Below, piece by piece: positions 1 to 5,413 of a DNA stretch of 5,413 bases. The position numbers and the translations under genes were made by a program. Source of the stretch: Spirochaetaceae bacterium (GTDB lineage Bacteria; Spirochaetota; Spirochaetia; SZUA-6; RPPD01); the NCBI GenBank assembly GCA_003818675.1, contig RPPD01000188.1, forward strand, positions 1-5,413. The letters run 5' to 3'. How positions within the stretch are numbered: the first letter of the stretch is position 1; each line of letters opens with the position of its first letter. The notes under the pieces were generated by a model. That model did not search any database, was not told the origin of the DNA, and was given only the letters and a program-made list of their open reading frames with translations.

Positions 1-2642
1 TCCTCTAAAGCTGTGAACCATTTCTCAAGCCACAACTGCTGTTCTTCCGGATTTTTTGCTTCCTTCATAATGAAGTCATGATATTTTATTTCAAAAAACG
101 AATAAAAAGATGCCGTGTGCACATCCAGTCTGTTATTTTCAGCAAGGAACAGATAAAAAGGCATCTGAAGGGACTGTGGATTCTTCCGTATGTTCTCTGC
201 ACTTTCCCGCCCGGGAACTTTCTTTTTCTTGTAATCTACAATACACAGACCGTCTTCATCATGGATCATGAGGTCTATCTTCCCATCTGCCAGTACATCT
301 CTACCTGGAATCTGGTATTGCAATTTTTCCTCTACTCCCTCCACCGTATATTTTTCATGTCGCATGCTTTCAAGCTCACAAAATGCTGTAAATCCAGCAT
401 GCAATTGGTTTTTCCATATTTCCCAGATCGGAAATGGCGGAAGGGATTTTCTCATTTCCCAGTATGCAGCGGCAACGGAAATACAGGCAGAGAATATTTC
501 CTTGTAGTGTTCCTTGTTTCGGCCATGAAAAACTTCTTTATTGTTGATAAGCCCCTGATAAAAAATCTCGAACACATGATGAATTATGTTCCCGTATTCA
601 ATATCATTCTGGAAATCACTCTCGAGGCTCATTTCTGCTGGCACAATCACCCTTTCCATGAAATATTTAAAACGGCATGTCAGAAAAAGTCCGAGCCCGG
701 TCGCATTGATATGCAACATGCCGGATTCATCCCTGAGAACAGAATTTATTATTTCTGTAATCCTGGTTTCTCCGATTGTTTTTTTCGTAAAATCATTTTT
801 CTTTCCGGCCAGGGCAGTTACGATAGCAGCTTTAAATCCATCCCTTTGGATACTAGTTATGCCGCCCTTCATGTCAGGCTTTCCTGAAGCCCAAATCCTG
901 CGTTCAGCAAGTCCTCGTGATAATTCCTCCACTTCACTCTGTCCGGCAGCTTCAATCACGTTCCCTCGCCTGATAAAAGTCTGTGGAGCCAGATGTGTAT
1001 CGTCAAAACCTTTGCGCGAGTAACTGAAATAAACCTGCTCGCCGGAATGTTCATATAGATTTATAATAGCCTCACTGTAGTCATTAACTGTATCTGGCAT
1101 CATTGATTCCTCTTTTGATGTCATAAACGGGAAAGCTCTACTTACAACGGTTGTCCCAGTATGGCTGGCATTAACAATGAAATGCAGGCGAGGCATGATA
1201 CCCGCAGAAACCTTGTAGGCATAAACAGTAATGCCTCTTTTTGCTGCCGGTTTTACATATGTTTTCTCGCGCAGGATCGACAGCCAGATTGAAAAAGGTT
1301 TAATGTCCTGATCCAGACTGACGCGGTTGGCATAAAGCACAGTTTCATCAAGAATACTCAAAGCAAATTGGAAATATTTCTGCTCCCATTCGCCAAATCC
1401 GGACATATCTATCATTTCCGTACAGCAGGCATGGACCGCGTCCTTCAAACTCCTGAAAGAGACAGCTTGTACAACAGCAGTCAAGTGCCTTCTAAGTGAA
1501 TGGTATAAATCCTGAAGTTCTGCATAGGGGTACTCCTGTTTATTGTCATTGTTTTTCAGACGATCCAGATGACTATCCCAGATGTCTTTACGCATATTTC
1601 CATACTGGTAATTCTGGATGCAGTTGTGCGCAAAACCAAACTCAACAAGCTTAAGAAGCAGTTCACTTTTTTTCCATGGAATACTTCTGTTAGAAAACAG
1701 AATCTGCAAATCACGTACGCCAAACATGTAATCAACCACATGCTGCATGTGTTCAAAGAGGTTTACTCCCGGGTATGACAGTATTGGTTTTCCAATTTTT
1801 ATCTGGAGTGGAATGTCATGCAGCATCGCTTCTGTCTCAAGAAAAGTCAAATAAGATTCATGCCCTGCAATAGTGATGGCGATATCTGCGGGATCAACAC
1901 CCTCGTCAAGAGCTTTGTCTATCCTTGTAACAAGCCAGCGGAGTTCCTGAATGGAATTTTCAAAGACCATAATTCGCCCGTCTATTTTCTGCATTTCTTG
2001 CGCCAGGTATAAATGGACTGATTTGTCGCTGCTCAACATAGAAGTCACTGGTTTGAAATCAGAAATAACCTCAGGATAAAAAATATAATATTCTTTTGAT
2101 TCAGTCTTTTCAGTAATACACTCACCCGCGTCTTGCGGCTGAAAAACCGGAACCTCAGAATCTGGTTCATACAGCGAAAGGCCATCAAGGAAATCATGAT
2201 ACCTGCCATTTAGCAACAGGAGATCGGCCAGTTTCATACGGTTTATAAACGGTGCGCTGGACTGGGATGATAAATAATTTTCCCGGATTCGTGCAAGAAG
2301 CGGGAGATTGTTTTTAAAGTATGACAGGGCATTTAAAGACTCTCTTGCATGTTCAGGAAGAATCAGTGAAAATAAAAAAGACCGGCGTGAGTTTTCCGCC
2401 AGAAGACCCGCACAAAACAGTGAACGGTAAAAATTATTCACAGCCGATGCGTTCTGTGGATACCTGAATGTCATCTCCTTGAATCGGTCCCACGAAACAA
2501 ACCTGTCCTTTGGAATGACCCGTCTTGCGGACTTAGCCGCGATTTTATGCAGCATTGCCTCCGCCACTGTTTCCGAAGGGAAAACAAATGTGACATGATC
2601 ATTTTCCAGATTTTTATTGATGACCGATTCGGGAGAAACCAT
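1..2642 (-). CDS. AddB/RexB-like PD-(D/E)XK nuclease subunit, 3' end beyond window
   Basis: This is an open frame of 880 codons without a stop, running off the left edge; AddB/RexB proteins usually have about 1,100 residues, so most of it is present. Seen: residues 225-275 (MVFENSIQELRWLV, then GVDPADIAITIAGHESY) resemble the helicase-like core of AddB/RecB relatives, but I find no Walker A (GxxxxGKS/T) motif, so this part is probably an inactive helicase. The C-terminal part is a RecB-type nuclease: FLTCRFKYF with Cys656, G684-x3-H688-x3-E692, Asp790, Asp803-Tyr-Lys805 and Gln826-x3-Tyr830, the full catalytic set. Known: AddB pairs with the AddA helicase-nuclease to resect double-strand breaks for RecA loading. 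Cys656 matches the first ligand of the AddB iron-sulfur cluster; the other three would lie past the edge. The ATG start lies 20 bases after the FecR-like stop, with no clear ribosome binding site, suggesting coupled translation. It could instead be a stand-alone nuclease of the same superfamily. Confidence 0.85.
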   Translation of the reverse strand, partial: MVSPESVINKNLENDHVTFVFPSETVAEAMLHKIAAKSARRVIPKDRFVSWDRFKEMTFRYPQNASAVNNFYRSLFCAGLLAENSRRSFLFSLILPEHARESLNALSYFKNNLPLLARIRENYLSSQSSAPFINRMKLADLLLLNGRYHDFLDGLSLYEPDSEVPVFQPQDAGECITEKTESKEYYIFYPEVISDFKPVTSMLSSDKSVHLYLAQEMQKIDGRIMVFENSIQELRWLVTRIDKALDEGVDPADIAITIAGHESYLTFLETEAMLHDIPLQIKIGKPILSYPGVNLFEHMQHVVDYMFGVRDLQILFSNRSIPWKKSELLLKLVEFGFAHNCIQNYQYGNMRKDIWDSHLDRLKNNDNKQEYPYAELQDLYHSLRRHLTAVVQAVSFRSLKDAVHACCTEMIDMSGFGEWEQKYFQFALSILDETVLYANRVSLDQDIKPFSIWLSILREKTYVKPAAKRGITVYAYKVSAGIMPRLHFIVNASHTGTTVVSRAFPFMTSKEESMMPDTVNDYSEAIINLYEHSGEQVYFSYSRKGFDDTHLAPQTFIRRGNVIEAAGQSEVEELSRGLAERRIWASGKPDMKGGITSIQRDGFKAAIVTALAGKKNDFTKKTIGETRITEIINSVLRDESGMLHINATGLGLFLTCRFKYFMERVIVPAEMSLESDFQNDIEYGNIIHHVFEIFYQGLINNKEVFHGRNKEHYKEIFSACISVAAAYWEMRKSLPPFPIWEIWKNQLHAGFTAFCELESMRHEKYTVEGVEEKLQYQIPGRDVLADGKIDLMIHDEDGLCIVDYKKKKVPGRESAENIRKNPQSLQMPFYLFLAENNRLDVHTASFYSFFEIKYHDFIMKEAKNPEEQQLWLEKWFTALE

Positions 2643-2662
2643 TATATTACTATAGCAGTCTT

Positions 2663-4258
2663 CTAGAAAATGGAGAAGATGACACCCACACCAACCCAGG
2701 TATAATAATCTTCATTAAAGAAACCGTCGATTGTATCGGAAATCAGAATTCCCGAGGCATAAAAAGCAGAATTCCCCAGCTTTATTCCGAGTCGCACACC
2801 CGCTTCATACCTAAACACATCACTTATCACAAAATCACTGGTAGTCTGGTTTAAGACTCCGTCAAACAGCATTCCGCCCTTTATCTGAAAAAACACTGGC
2901 CCTATGGTAAGTCTTAAAAATACAGAGGCGGGAATAGTAAACGTGTGAATAATGTCTGTGCCGTCAAAATACGGTGCATACATGGCACCTGTCTCAAGCC
3001 CAAAACCAATAACATTGACAAACATGACCGCAGGATCAATAAGTAAACCAAACCTCATATGGGCGAGGGTATCAACCAGATGGACAAACAGGTCAAACCC
3101 GGGGATTGGGGGTATTGTTGGACTCTCATGGAGCATGTAGATGAATTCCATATTCATATCCAGCTTGAAGGCCACAGGGACATCTCCGCCATTATTCTGT
3201 TGTGCTGTTTTTACCTGATCAGTCTCCGCAGCAGCTGTTGCGGCTTTGGTGTCTGCGACCGGAGTATCCTTTTTTTCAGCAGTTGCAGGAATGGTACCTT
3301 CAGGATTTGTCTGCAGGGTAGATTCACCTGTATCCCTGACTGTGGTTGTCACCCTGGCGCATTCAGGAGCAGTTTCCGTTGCGCTCACTTTATCTTCCGT
3401 TACGGTCGCTGTCGCTGAGGTTTCATCAGTCTTCGCAGCAGGCGTGAGGTTCTGCTGTGTCGAAGAAGCAGTTTTGGCATCACCTTCAGGTTTGCTTATA
3501 TTCGTCACGACTGATGGAGTTGTCACACTGCTTTCTGTTTTTCCCGGGGCTTCAACCGTGGTAACCGGCTGTGTTGCACCAGCTGTTTCAGAAAGCTCTG
3601 CAACGACTGCTTCCCCTAGCCAGGCTTTTGCAGAGCCTGTCCCAAGTGCGATTTTTGCAAGCGGTATATCACGTCCTAGCTCCCTTATCCTGGCCATTTC
3701 CATAGGAAGCAGGCGCACAGATTCTGTTCCTCCGGTTGATGAAAAAGAAGAGTTGCTCCTGCTGACTGTAACCTCGCCTGAAAAACAATAAATCTGCTGG
3801 GAGGAACCCTTGGCCCCGACATCAGTATAGACATCATAACCAAAATCCGCGCTTTCTTCCTGCGGCACAACCACCATATTATTTATTGAGAACGGTGCAA
3901 GCCTTATTCCAGAAATTGCAAAGGCCCTGAGTTTTCCGTAATATAGTTCAACATCATAGCCACCCGCTTCAGATACAGCCCTGATACGAAATGATGTGGA
4001 TTCTGAAGCCTGGAGCCTGGAGTTAACAGGCAGTATTACAAGCTCCATCATGCTGTCTGGTTCCAGGTTTAAAATATCCCCGGCAAGAAGTTCCATCCCC
4101 TTTGGATTTTTTTCTGAAAAACTGAAAAATTCACTTGATCCGTTCCGAATCAGCGTTGCACCTGTTCCTGAGACCTGAGCCACAAGAACCTTGCCGTTAC
4201 CGAAAATAACGGTACCTGTCACGAATAGGAATAATGCCAGAAGGATCTTGTATCTCAT
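2663..4258 (-). CDS. FecR-domain envelope protein with Thr/Ala-rich linker and C-terminal beta-barrel-like region
   Basis: The protein has 531 residues from the ATG. A TTG 12 codons upstream (position 4294) is in frame, but the ATG places a typical signal peptide at the N-terminus: MRYK, then a hydrophobic core to about residue 20. There is no lipobox Cys. Residues about 22-200 look FecR-like: GKVLVAQVSGTGATL, a GMELLAGDIL segment as in the family's 'G..L..GD.I', Ser/Glu-rich strands, then VVVPQEE and CFSGEVTVSR, like the family's closing 'eG.V.V' strand. Residues about 222-357 are a low-complexity Thr/Ala/Ser/Val/Glu linker. Residues about 366-531 hold roughly eight amphipathic Gly- and aromatic-rich strands and end in VGVGVIFSIF, with a terminal Phe as in many outer-membrane barrels. 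Inference: the FecR part sits in the periplasm and the C-terminus is inserted in the outer membrane. The function is unknown. No FecI-type sigma factor or TonB receptor is visible, so a FecR signalling role is unsupported. It is probably first in an operon with the nuclease gene. Confidence 0.8.
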   Translation of the reverse strand: MRYKILLALFLFVTGTVIFGNGKVLVAQVSGTGATLIRNGSSEFFSFSEKNPKGMELLAGDILNLEPDSMMELVILPVNSRLQASESTSFRIRAVSEAGGYDVELYYGKLRAFAISGIRLAPFSINNMVVVPQEESADFGYDVYTDVGAKGSSQQIYCFSGEVTVSRSNSSFSSTGGTESVRLLPMEMARIRELGRDIPLAKIALGTGSAKAWLGEAVVAELSETAGATQPVTTVEAPGKTESSVTTPSVVTNISKPEGDAKTASSTQQNLTPAAKTDETSATATVTEDKVSATETAPECARVTTTVRDTGESTLQTNPEGTIPATAEKKDTPVADTKAATAAAETDQVKTAQQNNGGDVPVAFKLDMNMEFIYMLHESPTIPPIPGFDLFVHLVDTLAHMRFGLLIDPAVMFVNVIGFGLETGAMYAPYFDGTDIIHTFTIPASVFLRLTIGPVFFQIKGGMLFDGVLNQTTSDFVISDVFRYEAGVRLGIKLGNSAFYASGILISDTIDGFFNEDYYTWVGVGVIFSIF

Positions 4259-4348
4259 AATTATAAAAATACCACACTTTCCTGCTATTAACAACCTTAT
4301 CGACCGGATAACAAGTTTAAAAAAGTACTTCCTTCTGACGAAAAAGTG

Positions 4349-4357
4349 TACTATGAT
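4349..4357 (+). promoter_or_regulatory. Candidate -10 element for corA
   Basis: TATGAT at 4352-4357 matches five of six bases of the sigma-70 -10 consensus, and the overlapping TACTAT (4349-4354) matches four. Transcription from here would begin near 4364 and give a leader of about 23 bases that still carries the Shine-Dalgarno site. No good -35 hexamer is found at 16-18 bases upstream (TTCCTT at 17), so this rests on one half-site and is weak. Confidence 0.3.
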
Positions 4358-4371
4358 TGGCGTATCAAACT

Positions 4372-4379
4372 AAGGGGAG
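4372..4379 (+). promoter_or_regulatory. Shine-Dalgarno site of corA
   Basis: AAGGGGAG lies 7 bases before the ATG at 4387 and decides the start. The alternative in-frame TTG at 4357 lies upstream of this site and has no comparable purine-rich site before it. The bases between it and the ATG belong to the 8-base palindrome GAGATCTC (4379-4386), which may be chance. Confidence 0.8.
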
Positions 4380-4386
4380 AGATCTC

Positions 4387-5364
4387 ATGGTGCAGTATTT
4401 CAGATGTGATGAAGGACTGATCTCCGAAGCCACAAAGGAGACTTGCGCCATTGTATTGTATATCAAGCCAAAGGAAGATGAAATCAGGGAACTCACCACG
4501 CAGTACGGCATTGATGAACACAACATCAACTCCGCACTTGACCAGGACGAACTGGGAAGGCTTGAGATCGAGGATAACCATGTGGTTGTCATTATCAAGC
4601 GTCCCAAAAACTACTGCACTGATGATGAGCTTCTCTTCAAGGTTACGTCCATGGGATGCTTTCTATTTCAGGATAAGCTTGTAATAGTTATGCCCGAGGA
4701 CATCCAGGTTCTCTGGACCAAGCAGGCAAAAAGGGTAAAATCGCTTCGCGACGCGCTTCTTCGTGTTATTTATGGCACAATTTCACATTTCCTGAGCCAC
4801 TTGAAAATCATCAGCTTGTTGTCTGACTCACTTGAGGACAAGATAGACACATCCGTGGAAAACCGGTATCTGCAAAACATGTTTGCCCTGGAGAAGAGCC
4901 TCGTGTATTACTACAACGGAATACACTCAAACTCAGTCCTGTTTGAAAAGCTCAAGAACAATGCCGCAAAGATCGGATTTTCAGAGGACAACCTTGATGT
5001 TCTCGATGATATTATTATTGAAAACAGCCAGTGCTTCAAACAGGCCGAGATTTACACCAACATCATTTCCGGAATCATGAGCACCCACGCCTCCATCGTT
5101 GGCAATAACCTCAACATCACGATTCATCGCCTGACCCTTATCACCACGATCTTCATGCCGCTCACATTTCTGGCCGGAATCGGCGGAATGTCGGAATGGA
5201 CCATGATGACCGAGGCAATGGGATGGCCCCTCGCCTACTCCCTTCTGTTGGTCGGGATGGTTTTGATAGGATGCGGTACCTATTTTTTCCTTAAGTGGCT
5301 CTCTTCACCCAAATCCTCGCGCCGCAACAAGAATCTCAAGAAATGGGGCAGAAAATCCCACTAA
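4387..5364 (+). CDS. corA: CorA-family Mg2+/divalent cation channel with GMS in place of GMN
   Basis: The 325-residue product has the usual CorA length and layout: a cytoplasmic alpha/beta N-terminal domain (about 1-150), a long helical stalk (about 150-245) and two C-terminal membrane helices (about 249-265 and 281-302), then a basic tail (KNLKKWGRKSH). Known: CorA forms a homopentamer in the inner membrane that passes Mg2+, and often Co2+ or Ni2+, with Mg2+-sensing gating. Aligned by eye to Thermotoga maritima CorA, pore residues N288, L294 and M302 are kept (N243, L249, M257) and M291 is Ile246. The stretch IFMPLTFLAGI is canonical, but the YGMN loop reads GGMS (266-269), so the ligand Asn is Ser269. 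The ATG was chosen over an in-frame TTG at 4357 because a strong Shine-Dalgarno (4372-4379) sits 7 bases before it. It is transcribed away from the FecR-like gene and looks monocistronic within the window. Family membership is secure; ion preference is not, because other CorA-like proteins such as ZntB carry altered signatures. Confidence 0.93.
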   Translation: MVQYFRCDEGLISEATKETCAIVLYIKPKEDEIRELTTQYGIDEHNINSALDQDELGRLEIEDNHVVVIIKRPKNYCTDDELLFKVTSMGCFLFQDKLVIVMPEDIQVLWTKQAKRVKSLRDALLRVIYGTISHFLSHLKIISLLSDSLEDKIDTSVENRYLQNMFALEKSLVYYYNGIHSNSVLFEKLKNNAAKIGFSEDNLDVLDDIIIENSQCFKQAEIYTNIISGIMSTHASIVGNNLNITIHRLTLITTIFMPLTFLAGIGGMSEWTMMTEAMGWPLAYSLLLVGMVLIGCGTYFFLKWLSSPKSSRRNKNLKKWGRKSH

Positions 5365-5413
5365 TTTCTCATGGATAACCGCTCTTTTTTTTTGTATATT
5401 TGTTTAAAAGTCA
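5365..5413 (+). other. Tail downstream of corA: T9 tract and possible promoter of the next gene
   Basis: After the corA stop comes a run of nine T (5385-5393). The best stem before it, TGG-ATAA-CCG, is only three pairs, so an intrinsic terminator is not well supported. TGGATA (5372-5377) and TATATT (5395-5400) are 17 bases apart and match four and five of six consensus bases, so the stretch could be a sigma-70-type promoter for a gene to the right. An ATG at 5371 is open to the edge (14 codons) but has no ribosome binding site. Confidence 0.25.

Larger units (their letters stand above)
4259..4386. other. Divergent intergenic region between the FecR-like gene and corA
   Basis: This AT-rich 128-base spacer must hold the start signals for both divergent genes. 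It contains two near-copies of AAAAAGT(GT)ACT at 4319-4329 and 4341-4352, 21 bases apart, or about two helical turns. It also has an ACACTTT/AAAGTGT inverted pair at 4274-4280 and 4343-4349. On the minus strand I found no convincing -35/-10 pair. A perfect TATAAT ends two bases before the FecR-like ATG, which is too close to serve that start. No strong ribosome binding site precedes that ATG; AGCAGGAAAG lies about 18 bases upstream. No hairpin or riboswitch-like fold such as an M-box is evident, and the corA leader is too short for one. Confidence 0.6.

Noticed and set aside
78..887. An 810-base open frame on the plus strand (269 codons), plus a second one at 586-1023.
   Set aside because: Both are antisense to the nuclease domain, whose ordered catalytic motifs are on the minus strand. 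Their products are rich in Cys, Phe and His, have no recognisable domain, and I see no good ribosome binding site.
3190..3600. Tandem repeats in the Thr/Ala-rich linker of the FecR-like gene.
   Set aside because: The composition is biased, but I could find no repeating unit of fixed length at the DNA or protein level.
3246..3791. A plus-strand open frame of 181 codons rich in Val, Ser and Ala.
   Set aside because: It is the mirror of the low-complexity Thr/Ala/Ser linker of the FecR-like gene; the repetitive codon composition removes stops from the opposite strand.
4260..4266. A perfect TATAAT on the minus strand just before the FecR-like ATG.
   Set aside because: Transcription from it would begin at or inside the start codon, and there is no good -35 hexamer at the right distance; it is probably chance AT-richness.
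4259..4294. A 12-codon N-terminal extension of the FecR-like protein from a TTG at 4294.
   Set aside because: It would put a non-signal-like stretch before a good signal peptide, and its only Shine-Dalgarno-like bases (AAGG) abut the TTG with no spacing.
5371..5393. An intrinsic terminator after corA.
   Set aside because: The T9 tract is suggestive, but the only stem before it is three pairs including a G-U wobble, too weak to call.

Overview
The window reads as ordinary chromosomal DNA of a Gram-negative (diderm) bacterium of moderate GC. The combination of a FecR-domain envelope protein, an AddB/RexB-like nuclease subunit and a CorA-type metal channel would fit a spirochaete such as a Treponema relative. 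That taxonomic guess is inference from gene style only; no rRNA or other marker is present.

Three protein-coding genes fill almost the whole window. (1) Bases 1-2642, minus strand: an open frame of 880 codons that runs off the left edge. It encodes a PD-(D/E)XK nuclease fused behind an inactive helicase-like region, the layout of AddB/RexB, with a complete-looking nuclease active site. It has no stop codon inside the window, so it is easy to overlook. (2) Bases 2663-4258, minus strand: a secreted 531-residue protein with a signal peptide, a FecR-like domain, a long Thr/Ala/Ser-rich linker and a C-terminal stretch resembling a small outer-membrane beta-barrel that ends in Phe. (3) Bases 4387-5364, plus strand: a 325-residue CorA-family divalent-cation channel in which the signature GMN is GMS.

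The FecR-like gene and the nuclease gene are 20 bases apart on the same strand and are probably co-transcribed leftwards, FecR-like first. corA is divergent from them across a 128-base intergenic region. Beyond corA there are 49 bases with a T9 tract and a possible promoter for the next gene. No RNA gene, mobile element, CRISPR array or large repeat was found.

The genes do not obviously form one pathway: recombinational repair (AddB-like), envelope structure (FecR/barrel) and metal transport (CorA). I see no clear undescribed system here. The points most worth checking are the FecR-linker-barrel architecture, the CorA GMN-to-GMS change, and whether an AddA partner lies past the left edge.
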